Source of the DNA: Sphingosinicella sp.
GTDB lineage: Bacteria; Pseudomonadota; Alphaproteobacteria; Sphingomonadales; Sphingomonadaceae
NCBI GenBank assembly: GCA_016793845.1
Contig: JAEULI010000121.1
Location: forward strand, 1 to 32,029
Direction: 5' to 3'
DNA length: 32,029 bases
This document shows positions 9,779-17,987 of this stretch, piece after piece. The translations under genes were made by a program, and so were the position numbers. How positions within the stretch are numbered: position 1 is the first letter of the stretch; each line of letters begins with the position of its first letter. Below the pieces are notes generated by a model. That model was not told where the DNA came from. It saw only the letters and a program-made list of their open reading frames with translations, and did no database searches.

Positions 9779-10447
9779 CTAGCTGCCGTTAACGCAAGCC
9801 CGCCGTACTTTCTCGTGCTGCGCCCGGGCCGTGTTCACGCGACGGGAGAATTCAGTGCGCATCGCGTCGGCACGACCGGGGGGCTGGCATTGGCGCGCGT
9901 AGTTGACCGCCGCGTCCATGAACGTGGGCAACACGGCGTTCAGCGTTTCGAAGTTCGCCAGCATCTCGGTGCAGGCGGTCTGCTTGTCGGACCAGGCCTT
10001 GCGCGTATCGAAATCAGCGACCGCCGCCGCGCGCTGCTGCGCCGCCACGGCCGCTTCGCGCAGGGTCTTGCACGCCATCGTCTCGCGGCCACCCTCGGGG
10101 GGCTTGCCGATCACGCTCGCGTCGCTGGTACCGAATTCGCGCGCCGCGACACCGCGCAGGTCTTTCACGATGCCGCACTGTTTGAGTACGGCCGTGCCCG
10201 CCGGAGCACCGATATCGATCTTCGCCTCGCCGTCCGTCACCACCGTGGAGCGGGGCGCCCCGTCCAGCGTCCAGTCCACCACAGAGCATTGGTCGGTCGA
10301 AGTGCGGATGGTGACGGTATTCCCTTCCGTCAGCAGCTCGGCCCGGCAGCCACGCACGCGGATCGACGTGTCGCACGAGGGGCCCTCCGCCATCGCAGGC
10401 GCGGCCACGAGCAAAAGCGCGGCGAAGAGCAGCGACGATCGGATCAT
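9779..10447 (-). CDS. Secreted Cys-containing protein of unknown function
   Basis: 222 residues with a clear signal peptide (IRSSLLFAALLLVAAPAMA, cleaved after about residue 20). The mature part holds several Cys residues (near 25, 34, 54 in the N-terminal half; others in KQCGIVKD, MACKTL, QTACTEM, ARQCQPP and RRACVNG), which fits disulphides in the periplasm. The N-terminal half looks beta-rich (VTIRTSTDQCSVVDWTLDG), the C-terminal half helical (AVAAQQRAAAVADFDTRKAWSDKQ). I recognise no family. It follows the Hpt gene by 55 bases on the same strand and may be co-transcribed with it. The palindromic element starts just after its stop. Confidence 0.75.
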   Translation of the reverse strand: MIRSSLLFAALLLVAAPAMAEGPSCDTSIRVRGCRAELLTEGNTVTIRTSTDQCSVVDWTLDGAPRSTVVTDGEAKIDIGAPAGTAVLKQCGIVKDLRGVAAREFGTSDASVIGKPPEGGRETMACKTLREAAVAAQQRAAAVADFDTRKAWSDKQTACTEMLANFETLNAVLPTFMDAAVNYARQCQPPGRADAMRTEFSRRVNTARAQHEKVRRACVNGS

Positions 10448-10502
10448 GCCCTGTTTCCCATCGCTTGGAGATTAGCACGCGCGCTATGGTGCGTCTCGCG
10501 GG

Positions 10503-10982
10503 TCAGATACGCCCGAAGCTCTGGTTGCCTGCCGCGCTGCGCACTTCGCCGCGGCGCTGGACGAGCGGGTTCGTCTCGCGCTCCAGCACCTCCATGGTGC
10601 GGCGGAACAGCGGCTTCAGCCGCGCGACGAGCACGAGCAGTTCGTCGGGCGTCTCCTGATGCTCCACGCAGCGGCGCGCGCCCATCTCGATGCGCTCGGT
10701 AAGCTCGCCGAGCGTCATCGCGCCGAATTGGCGGGCTTCCGATTTCATCGTGTGCGCGGGCATCACCATGCGCGTGGCATTACCCTCGCGCTGCGCGGCC
10801 TCGATCTCGGCGACGGCCTTGGCGCCGTCCTCCCCGAAATAGGTGATGATCTTGATGAACCCGGCGCCCATGGTGGCGCGCGTCTTCTCGAAGACCTCGA
10901 TGTCGACCACCGGCAAACCGGGGTCGGTGATGTCCAGCTTCTCCACGCGCGCGATCCTTACCTTATTCTGCGCGATGATCAT
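10503..10982 (-). CDS. Stand-alone Hpt (histidine phosphotransfer) domain protein
   Basis: 159 residues from the ATG at 10982; an upstream frame extends further but its residues look non-coding and no good start lies there. The four-helix Hpt core covers about residues 38-130: FIKIITYFGEDGAKAVAEIEAAQREGNATRMVMPAHTMKSEARQFGA, with the phosphorylated His at 77 in AHTMKSEA. ERIEMGARRC and ARLKPLFRRTMEVLERE are the later helices. Such proteins relay phosphate between a hybrid histidine kinase and a response regulator. No kinase or regulator gene is nearby, so its partners are elsewhere. The usual A-H-x-L-K-G is A-H-T-M-K-S here, a mild departure. It lies 56 bases after the alkyl-sulfatase gene. 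Confidence 0.85.
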   Translation of the reverse strand: MIIAQNKVRIARVEKLDITDPGLPVVDIEVFEKTRATMGAGFIKIITYFGEDGAKAVAEIEAAQREGNATRMVMPAHTMKSEARQFGAMTLGELTERIEMGARRCVEHQETPDELLVLVARLKPLFRRTMEVLERETNPLVQRRGEVRSAAGNQSFGRI

Positions 10983-11038
10983 CGGGCACGCGGGTAAAGT
11001 TTTGGTTTCCGGCGATGCTTGCCGAGGGGTTACGATGG

Positions 11039-12967
11039 TTATGGAAGCGCGAGGCCGAACGTGGCCGGCGGCGGCTCGAAAAGGCCGGTGAAGCGCTGCA
11101 GTTGCGCCGCATCGCCGTCGATGCGCAGGAGGCCTTTCTGCACGGCATCCGCCGCTTTCACCTGCCCGCCGACGAGGCCGAGGAACACGCGGCGCGGGCT
11201 GGTGAGCGTCACCGCCGGGGCCGCGCCTTCCGTCCAAGCCTGATGCACGAGCACGTGGTTCCGCACGCTCACGAGGCGACGCTCGCCGCTGTCGGCGAGC
11301 ACGATGCCGATCGAAAGGTCGGCACCGGCCGCCTTTTCGGGCGACAGGCGCACCGCCATCAGGTCGAGGAGGTCGGCAAGCGGCGTCGACATCGCGATTT
11401 CAGATGTGTTCGCGCCGCCGCCGCTCGTGGGGAGCCCGCGCAGCTCGCGCGCACCGGAAAGGTAGATGTTGCGCCACGGCGCGGTTTCGGCGGCCCATGC
11501 CATCTGCTCGAAGCTGGCGGCGAGCATTTCGCGCGCCCGGGCGTTCTCGGGCTCGGCCATCACGAGGTGGGAGAGGAGTTCCGCCGCCCAGCGCTCGTCG
11601 CCCGCCCTGCGCGCCTTGGCGGCCTCGGCGAGCATTTTTTTGGCGCCGCCCATCGCCGCGACCATGCGTTTGCCGCGCTCCACGTCGGGCAGCGGATCGA
11701 GGTGCGCGGGGTTGCCGTCGTAGTGGCCCATGTAGCGCTGGTAGACGGCGCGGGCGTTGAACTTCAGCGATCCGTAGTTGGGCCGGTTGAACCACGCCTG
11801 CCCAAGCTCCGGCGGAAGCTGGATCGCCTCGGCGATTTCGTTGCCGTTCAGTCCTGCGTTCATCATGCGCACGCTCTGGTCGTGCAGGTATTTGTAGGCG
11901 TCGCGGTGGAGCGCCATGTAGCGGCGCAGCGTCTCGCCGCCCCAGCGCGGCCAGAAGTGCGAGGTGAACACCACGTCGCTTTTCGGCCCAAAGCGCGTGA
12001 GCGCCTCCGTCAGATAGTCCGCCCACACCTTCGCGTCGCGGATGAGCGCGCCGCGCGGGGTCAGCACGTTGTGCATCGCGCCGTTCGCGTTCTCGGCAAG
12101 GCAGAGCGCGCGCAGCTCCGGGAGGTAAAAGTTCATCTCGGCGGGCGCCTCGGTGCCGGGCGTCAGCTGGAACTCGAACGTCAACCCATCCACCTGCGTC
12201 GTCTCCGCCCCCGCCCGCACCGTATCGGTCGGCGCGATCAGGCTATACGTCCCCCCTGCCACCACCGGGCCGATCCCCGCCGAAACGATCCCCTCCGACC
12301 CGCGCTCCAGCATGTTCCCGAACATGAAGATGGCCCGCCGGCTCATCGCCGCCCCGGCGATCACGTTCTCCGAGGTCGCGTGCGCCATGAACCCGTCCGG
12401 CGCGTAAATCCGCACCTTCCCCGCCTTCACGTCCGCCTCGTCCACGATGCCGCGCACGCCGCCGAAGTGGTCGATGTGGCTGTGCGTATAGATCACCGCC
12501 GAAACCGGGAGATCACCGATGTGCTTCCGGGCGAGCGCCATCGCGGCGCGCGCAGTTTCCACGGTCGTCAGCGGGTCGACGACGATGAGGCCGGTCTTGC
12601 CGCGGATCAGCGTCATGTTCGAAAGGTCGAAGCCGCGCACCTGCCAGATGCCGGGCACCACTTCGAACAGCCCGGACTCGCTCACCAGCTGCGCGTTCCG
12701 CCACAGGCTGGGGTTCACCGTATCGGGCGCCGCGCCGGCGACCTTCGCATCATCGGCGAACGACCGGATCACGCGGCCATCAGCTCCGGTCACATCGGCA
12801 TCCGGCCGCGCCACGAGGCCGCGCCGCGCAAAATCGAAGTCCTCGGTGTCGCCAAAGGGCAAGGCCGCCGCTGCCGCGCTGTTCGCGGCCTTCGTCGCCG
12901 CGCTCGGCGCTTCCGCCGCCGCAGGGTGCGCTGCTGCAAGCGCCACCGCGATCCAAAGGCGCATCAT
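11039..12967 (-). CDS. Secreted alkyl sulfatase, SdsA/YjcS-type metallo-beta-lactamase fold
   Basis: 642 residues from the ATG at 12967, which has GGGAGG five bases before it; a further ATG follows directly. A signal peptide (RLWIAVALAAAHPAAA) points to the periplasm. The metal site THSHIDHFGG is at about 161-170, and E-N-A-N-G-A-M-H-N and TSHFWPRWG carry further ligands, as in SdsA1-like enzymes. The middle RPNYGSLKFNARAVYQRYMGHYDGNPAHLDPLP is the helical dimer region, and the C-terminal ~120 residues form the SCP2-like lipid-binding domain (LADLLDLMAVRLSPEKAAG...). The family cleaves primary or secondary alkyl sulfate esters such as dodecyl sulfate to give alcohol and sulfate. TusA lies just upstream on the same strand; a joint sulfur role is possible but unproven. 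Confidence 0.93.
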   Translation of the reverse strand: MMRLWIAVALAAAHPAAAEAPSAATKAANSAAAAALPFGDTEDFDFARRGLVARPDADVTGADGRVIRSFADDAKVAGAAPDTVNPSLWRNAQLVSESGLFEVVPGIWQVRGFDLSNMTLIRGKTGLIVVDPLTTVETARAAMALARKHIGDLPVSAVIYTHSHIDHFGGVRGIVDEADVKAGKVRIYAPDGFMAHATSENVIAGAAMSRRAIFMFGNMLERGSEGIVSAGIGPVVAGGTYSLIAPTDTVRAGAETTQVDGLTFEFQLTPGTEAPAEMNFYLPELRALCLAENANGAMHNVLTPRGALIRDAKVWADYLTEALTRFGPKSDVVFTSHFWPRWGGETLRRYMALHRDAYKYLHDQSVRMMNAGLNGNEIAEAIQLPPELGQAWFNRPNYGSLKFNARAVYQRYMGHYDGNPAHLDPLPDVERGKRMVAAMGGAKKMLAEAAKARRAGDERWAAELLSHLVMAEPENARAREMLAASFEQMAWAAETAPWRNIYLSGARELRGLPTSGGGANTSEIAMSTPLADLLDLMAVRLSPEKAAGADLSIGIVLADSGERRLVSVRNHVLVHQAWTEGAAPAVTLTSPRRVFLGLVGGQVKAADAVQKGLLRIDGDAAQLQRFTGLFEPPPATFGLALP

Positions 12968-13036
12968 CCCATCCTCCCTGTTTTGCGTCATGCTGCATGA
13001 ATCAGGGGACGGCGCAAATGGCGAAGGTGACAGTGT

Positions 13037-13252
13037 CTAGGGCAGAGCCCGCCTGATGCGCCAGCGGAGCGGTCCCGTTTCCTCGGCCACAACGCCCTGC
13101 TCACCCGCGAATGCCGGCACATCGCGCGCTGCGGCGGGATCGTCGGCGACAAGCTCGAACTCGGCTGTCTCCGGATGCTCGCGGAGCGCACGCGCCAGCC
13201 GTAGCACGGGGAGCGGACAACGCATTCCGCGCGCATCCACCCGCACCGTCAC
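13037..13252 (-). CDS. TusA-type sulfur carrier protein
   Basis: 71 residues. The mark is DARGMRCPLPVLRLARAL (6-23), the TusA pattern with the acceptor Cys at 12. The start is a GTG at 13252, only two bases after the TGA of the preceding gene, so translation is probably coupled to it. TusA-like proteins carry a persulfide on the Cys and pass sulfur to tRNA thiolation, molybdopterin or other sulfur pathways in the cytoplasm. Which of these applies here cannot be told. It is a short family member, with a normal domain and no visible defect. Confidence 0.88.
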   Translation of the reverse strand: MTVRVDARGMRCPLPVLRLARALREHPETAEFELVADDPAAARDVPAFAGEQGVVAEETGPLRWRIRRALP

Positions 13253-13254
13253 GC

Positions 13255-14148
13255 TCAGCGAATCTCGAACAGCTTGATGCTCCGGCTCGCGTACAGATAG
13301 GCGAGCACGAGCGAGGAAAACAGCCGGCGCTTGCCCCGCCGCCCGCGCGCGATGAACACACCCTCCGGATGCCGGTAGAGGTTGGGATAGACCTCCTCGG
13401 ACTCCTCGACAAGCTGGTCCTTCGCGGCAGTGTCGAGGCCGCGCCAGCGCGAATAGGTGCGGCGCTGCCGCCGCCGCTCACGCACCACCAGCCAGAGCAC
13501 GGCACCACCTGCCGCAAGACCGACACCCATCGCGAGGCCAGCCAGCCACTGACGGCCCTCGTGCGTTTCCACCTCGCGCGGCGTCGCGACCGCCTCATCC
13601 GGCAGCGCCTCGTCCTCATCCTCCGGGCTTTGCGCCTTGTGCGCACCGGCTTGTTCGTGCGCCAGATACTCCTCGACGCGAAGCCCCATCACCGCCTTGA
13701 TGGGGCCGTCTGCGAGGCGCATCTGATCGATCGTGCCGTCGCCGCCCGAAACGAAACCCTCGCCCGACGCGCCCACCGTGATCGCATAGAGCGGCCGCTC
13801 CGTGCATTTCACCTTGAGCGTGCGCGCGCGCGCGGAGGAACGGAACACCTGATACTCGCGAACGCGCGGGCAGTTCACATCAAGCTCGATCACCGTCGCC
13901 GAAACGAGTTTTTCCAGTTCCTCGTCCGCGGCCCCACTTTTCAGCGCATGGAAAAGCCGCGTCGTTGCAGGCTGCAGCGCAAGGAGGCTGGGGTCCGGCT
14001 CGGTTTCCGCAGCGGGTCCGGCAGGCTGCGCGGGTTCCAGTGTCTCCGGGTCGCCATCAAGCACAGCTTCGGGAATGACCGGGGGCTCGCCCGTCGCCAC
14101 AGTCGGCGCGAGCATCAGCGCAATCGTCAAGAGAGCCGCGGATGGCAT
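13255..14148 (-). CDS. Membrane protein of unknown function, coupled to tusA
   Basis: 297 residues. It has a signal peptide (MPSAALLTIALMLAPTVA), a Pro/Glu-rich spacer (about 20-55), a periplasmic domain of about 110 residues with two Cys (VNCPRVREY and KVKCTERP), and an acidic linker (SPEDEDEALPDEAV). One membrane helix follows at about 201-220 (WLAGLAMGVGLAAGGAVLWLVV), then a very basic RERRRQRRTY and a cytoplasmic C-terminus. The C-terminal part reads YSRWRGLDTAAKDQLVEE...LYRHPEGVFIARGRRGKRRLFSS. I recognise no family. The stop lies two bases before the tusA start, so both are made from one transcript. Function is open. Confidence 0.75.
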   Translation of the reverse strand: MPSAALLTIALMLAPTVATGEPPVIPEAVLDGDPETLEPAQPAGPAAETEPDPSLLALQPATTRLFHALKSGAADEELEKLVSATVIELDVNCPRVREYQVFRSSARARTLKVKCTERPLYAITVGASGEGFVSGGDGTIDQMRLADGPIKAVMGLRVEEYLAHEQAGAHKAQSPEDEDEALPDEAVATPREVETHEGRQWLAGLAMGVGLAAGGAVLWLVVRERRRQRRTYSRWRGLDTAAKDQLVEESEEVYPNLYRHPEGVFIARGRRGKRRLFSSLVLAYLYASRSIKLFEIR

Positions 14149-14221
14149 GGCGCTGATTGATACCGATGCCGCAGCCCCCTGTCAGCACGGAACAGCAACG
14201 ATGGACGAGAGCAGGCCGCGC

Positions 14222-14572
14222 CTACGCCGCTTTCGCCCGCAACACGTTGCAGAGCGCCCGATCGAGCACGGACGTGGTGATGTGCCCATGCCGCGCGAGG
14301 CCGACGAGCCGCGCCTCGGTAACCGGGCCGAGAAGGGGGCGCAGCCCCGTGCGCAGCATATCGACGAAGGCGGGCGCCCGCTCGGCAAGCACGCGCAGGT
14401 GGTCTTCCGACAGCTGCCCTTCGGAAATCGCCTTCGCGGCGGCATTGAACGCTTCGGGATCGGTGACGTGCGCCCGCGCCGCTGCCTCCAGTATCACGTC
14501 CGCGCGTCTGGTGAGGAGCGTTCCGGCCTGCACCATGGCATTGATCTGGTTCGCAAACTCTTCCGGACCCAT
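14222..14572 (-). CDS. Small helical protein of unknown function
   Basis: 116 residues from the ATG at 14572, six bases after GGGGG; a TTG two codons upstream is less likely. The protein is Ala-rich and helical with no signal peptide or membrane segment: PEEFANQINAMVQAGTLLTRRADVILEAAARAHV..., then a second half LRPLLGPVTEARLVGLARHGHITTSVLDRALCNVLR. I recognise no family. It precedes the membrane protein gene by 73 bases on the same strand and may head that transcript. The reading frame is supported by the ribosome binding site and by the usual third-position GC bias. Confidence 0.6.
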   Translation of the reverse strand: MGPEEFANQINAMVQAGTLLTRRADVILEAAARAHVTDPEAFNAAAKAISEGQLSEDHLRVLAERAPAFVDMLRTGLRPLLGPVTEARLVGLARHGHITTSVLDRALCNVLRAKAA

Positions 14573-14685
14573 ACACAACCCCCGATTGATACCCGGCCAG
14601 CTAGGCGTCTTCGCGCGCGCGGATAAGCCTCTCTCCGACCTTCCGGGCGAGAAACGCGGCAGACCGTTCGGGGTGGCGGCGGACG

Positions 14686-14722
14686 AAAAAGGACCGCCGC
14701 TGCAAATCCTGCAACGGCGGCC
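14686..14722 (-). terminator. Rho-independent terminator of the TonB-receptor operon
   Basis: On the minus strand GGCCGCCGTTGCA pairs with TGCAGCGGCGGTCC around the loop GGATT (one mismatch, one bulge) and is followed by TTTTT. It starts about 25 bases after the stop codon of the receptor gene. This is the clearest terminator in the window. Confidence 0.85.
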
Positions 14723-14746
14723 AAGGACGGTGATGATATCGGCGAC

Positions 14747-17700
14747 TTAGAATTTCGCAGTTGCACCAATGTAGAAGTAGCGGCCGATGTTGTCGTACGG
14801 CGAGCTTCCCGTGGGCGTCACCTGATCACCCGTGACCATGTTGTAGGGCGGCAGGCGATCGAAGGCATTGTCGACGCCCGCATAGAGGTTGAACCGCTCG
14901 TCCACGTCGAAGCCCAGACGGAAGCTGTGGTAGAACACTTCGGGGAACCAGATCACCGGGAAGGCATCCGGGTTCGTGGGCGCCCTACCCTGATGCGACA
15001 GCTGCGTCTCGTATTCCGTCGCGATCGTCTGACGGCCGATATACTGGAGCTGGTAACCGAAATCCCAGCGCCCGAAATCGAGCGTCATCGACAGGCGGCC
15101 GCGCCATGTCGGGTCGCCGAGTTCGCTCTTCTGCCGATTCGAGAATGTCGGATCGTTGATGTTGGTGAAATTGTTCCGCTTGAGCACGTAGCTCGCCACG
15201 GCACGGAGGCTGAGATCCACCGAGGGCGAAACCGAGGTACGGTACGAAACGTCGAAATCGATGCCCGACGTTTCCGTCTTGGCGAAGTTGAAGGGCTGCT
15301 GGACGAACGAATTGCCGGTCGTCGCGAGCGTTACCGTCGAACCCGCGTGGTTGACGTTCGCTTGTCCGAGGAAGGTGCCGTTGGGGTTGCGATTGATCAG
15401 AGCACAATACTGGTTGTCGATCCCGGTCGGATCATCATAGCACAGATCGAGAATGGTCTGCACGCCGAGCACGGCAATGGCATTGTCGATCTTCACATCA
15501 TAATAATCGACCGTGACCGAAAGCCCCGGAACGAATTCCGGCTGCGCGACCAGCCCAAGCGTGAGGCTGCGGCTGCGCTCTTCCTGAAGATCGGGATTGC
15601 CGCTCGTCGCGCCGTTGATCGATGAGACCGGCCGGTTCGTGAACGGCTCCGTCGTGGTGACGCCGTTGACGGCGAACGTCTGCGTCGTCGGCACGCTTGC
15701 CGCGGCACAGTTTCGGACACGGTTCGGATTGTTGTTGATGTTCTGCTGTCCGCACGGATCGGCAAGACCGAGCGGCGCCTGCACGGGGCTTGCGGTCGTG
15801 AACAGGTCTCCGAGCGTCGGCGCGCGCACCGATTGCGAATAACCGGCGCGGAAACGAATATCCGATCGCGGCGCCCAGGTGCCGCCGACATTGTAAGCGA
15901 ATACCGTGCCCGTCGACCCAAGGTTGTAGTCCGACACGCGGCCGGAGGCCTCGATCGACAGTTCGTGGACAAACGGCATGTTCGCGAGCAGCGGTATTCG
16001 AATTTCGCCGAACGCTTCTTTCACGACATACGCAGGCGGATCAAACGTCGGCCCAAGGCTGAAGAAGGTCGCGCCTGCTTGCTGCGTGATCGGGTCGGAG
16101 GTTGAGAACGCCGTTTCGCGGCGATACTCCGCACCGATCGCGAAGCCCACCGGTCCGCCCGGCAATTCGAACCACTGCGACGTATCACCGGAAATGAAGG
16201 CGGTCGCGTTATACTGCTCGGCCTTTTCCTTGCGCGTCGAGGTATGGCTGAAATAGTCGAGCGCAGCCTGGCTGACCTGGCCGTCGCCGAAAAGGTTCAC
16301 GGGGACGCACGCGGGATCATCGTTCGCCGTGTCTGCATCGGCATTGACACCGCAAACGATGGTGCCCGCACCGTTTCGAACAGCATTGATCGAGCGCGCA
16401 TACTGCGCCATCAGAACATTGCCGCTGGTCTTCAGGTTCGTATCGAGACGGCCGTAGTTGAATGCGACCTCATACTGCCAGTCGTCATTGAACGTCCCGT
16501 CAAAGCCCGCGACGATCCGATAGGTGTTGCGTTCGATATTGGCGCCGATGCTGCCGAAATCGACATTGAAGCGCAGCGCCGAGAATGTCGTCTGCCCCGG
16601 TGCGAGCGTGCTGCTGATCGCAGCGCGCGCCTGGTCCGTCAGGAACGGATTGTCGATGCTGAAACTGTTGTTGAAAAACGACGGCTGGCCATTTCGAAGC
16701 GCATTCACGCTGACATATTTGGCTTCGATGAACGGCCGGAACGCCGGCGACACTTCGAAGCTCGCGACAAGATTGCCCATCTTGCGCTCGACCCCCGGTT
16801 GCAGCAGGCCGGTGCGGCGCAGTGTGGAACCATAGCCGCCAATGCAGGTCGTCGCGCTGTACTGGCGGAGATCCTGAACACACGGATTGGCGACGAGCGT
16901 GCCGTCCGGCATGAAGACGTAGGTGCGGCCAAGCTGCGCCAGCGCATTGGAACTCGCCGGATTGGGCACGCCCGAGCAAGCCGCAGCACGCCGCGCGAGA
17001 AAGGCGGCTTCGGATTCTCCTGTGGCCGCCGCCGTTGGGCAGGCAGCGGTATAAAGACCGCCTTCGGAAATATTGTTGTTGCGAACACCCGTGAGGAAGG
17101 TGGTGTCGGGAATCCCGTTGCCGATCGCCGCTTCCGCACCGGTCCGGATCGGCCCGGCGGACGGATTGAGATTGGGGCCGGTGATTTCCGTGTTGTTGAA
17201 AAGGCTGCGACCCGAGAAGGCACCGGTCTGATTGTCCCGGTCCGTGAAGTACAATGTGTTCTGCTTCGAATATTCGAGATTGACGGCGATGTTGCCGCGA
17301 TTGTCGGCGAAGTTCTTGCCGGCCGTGAGATTGAGAGAATAGGAGCCGCGATCGTTCTCGTCCGAAAGACCAGTCTGACCGCGCAGACGAATGCCTTCGA
17401 AATCGCGCTTCAGAACGAAGTTCACGACGCCCGCGACGGCATCGGAACCGTAGATCGCCGAATTGCCGCCGGTGACGATGTCGATACGATCGATGAGATC
17501 GGTGGGAATGGTATTGATGTCGACCCCGAACGTGCCGGCCTGCGACGTGATGTGGCGGCGGCCGTTGACGAGCACGAGCGTGCGCGTCGTGCCGAGACCA
17601 CGCAGATCGAGGAGGCTGAGGCCCGCCGTCGTCAGGTTCCGGCCCGAACTGGCATTCGTCATCGTCGGGCGGATGGTCGGCAACTCCGTCAGCGCGTCGC

Positions 17701-17944
17701 CGACGGAAAGATCGCCTGTGGCGGTCACCTCTTCCACCTGCATCGACGAGACGGGGACGTTCGAGGTGAGGTTGGGCCGGTGGATGCGCGATCCCGTGAC
17801 GACGATGAGATCGTTTTCGACGGGAGCGGTCTCCGCAGGCGCGCTTTCGACAAGCTCTTGTGCCAGCGCAGGCGCGCTCACCATGCTTGCCGCGACGAGC
17901 AGGGATCGAAGACAGATGCTGTTCAATAGATGGATTTTAGACAT
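14747..17944 (-). CDS. TonB-dependent outer-membrane receptor
   Basis: 1065 residues from the ATG at 17944, four bases after GGGGGA; the frame is open further upstream but only over the end of the MFS gene and the gap. A signal peptide (LRSLLVAASMVSAPALAQ) is followed by the TonB box region DLIVVTGSR (about 49-57). The plug domain runs to about residue 185, with LDLRGLGTTRTLVLVNGRR and IDIVTGGNSAIYGSDAVAGVVNFVLKRDF. The long 22-strand barrel ends in FYIGATAKF with the usual terminal Phe. It belongs to the group of receptors common in sphingomonads for peptides, plant compounds and other organics rather than iron only. The MFS gene lies 43 bases upstream in the same transcript, so the pair probably imports the locus substrate through the outer and inner membranes. 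Confidence 0.96.
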   Translation of the reverse strand: MSKIHLLNSICLRSLLVAASMVSAPALAQELVESAPAETAPVENDLIVVTGSRIHRPNLTSNVPVSSMQVEEVTATGDLSVGDALTELPTIRPTMTNASSGRNLTTAGLSLLDLRGLGTTRTLVLVNGRRHITSQAGTFGVDINTIPTDLIDRIDIVTGGNSAIYGSDAVAGVVNFVLKRDFEGIRLRGQTGLSDENDRGSYSLNLTAGKNFADNRGNIAVNLEYSKQNTLYFTDRDNQTGAFSGRSLFNNTEITGPNLNPSAGPIRTGAEAAIGNGIPDTTFLTGVRNNNISEGGLYTAACPTAAATGESEAAFLARRAAACSGVPNPASSNALAQLGRTYVFMPDGTLVANPCVQDLRQYSATTCIGGYGSTLRRTGLLQPGVERKMGNLVASFEVSPAFRPFIEAKYVSVNALRNGQPSFFNNSFSIDNPFLTDQARAAISSTLAPGQTTFSALRFNVDFGSIGANIERNTYRIVAGFDGTFNDDWQYEVAFNYGRLDTNLKTSGNVLMAQYARSINAVRNGAGTIVCGVNADADTANDDPACVPVNLFGDGQVSQAALDYFSHTSTRKEKAEQYNATAFISGDTSQWFELPGGPVGFAIGAEYRRETAFSTSDPITQQAGATFFSLGPTFDPPAYVVKEAFGEIRIPLLANMPFVHELSIEASGRVSDYNLGSTGTVFAYNVGGTWAPRSDIRFRAGYSQSVRAPTLGDLFTTASPVQAPLGLADPCGQQNINNNPNRVRNCAAASVPTTQTFAVNGVTTTEPFTNRPVSSINGATSGNPDLQEERSRSLTLGLVAQPEFVPGLSVTVDYYDVKIDNAIAVLGVQTILDLCYDDPTGIDNQYCALINRNPNGTFLGQANVNHAGSTVTLATTGNSFVQQPFNFAKTETSGIDFDVSYRTSVSPSVDLSLRAVASYVLKRNNFTNINDPTFSNRQKSELGDPTWRGRLSMTLDFGRWDFGYQLQYIGRQTIATEYETQLSHQGRAPTNPDAFPVIWFPEVFYHSFRLGFDVDERFNLYAGVDNAFDRLPPYNMVTGDQVTPTGSSPYDNIGRYFYIGATAKF

Positions 17945-17987
17945 AGTTCCCCCGATGTTTTCGTTGATTTGCTTGAAAATGGTGGCT

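Noticed and set aside
11015-13000. 661-codon plus-strand frame over the alkyl sulfatase
   Set aside because: His/Arg-rich antisense shadow; the minus-strand gene has a complete metal site, signal peptide and ribosome binding site.
16244-17929. 561-codon plus-strand frame over the TonB receptor
   Set aside because: Antisense shadow of a gene with clear receptor motifs.
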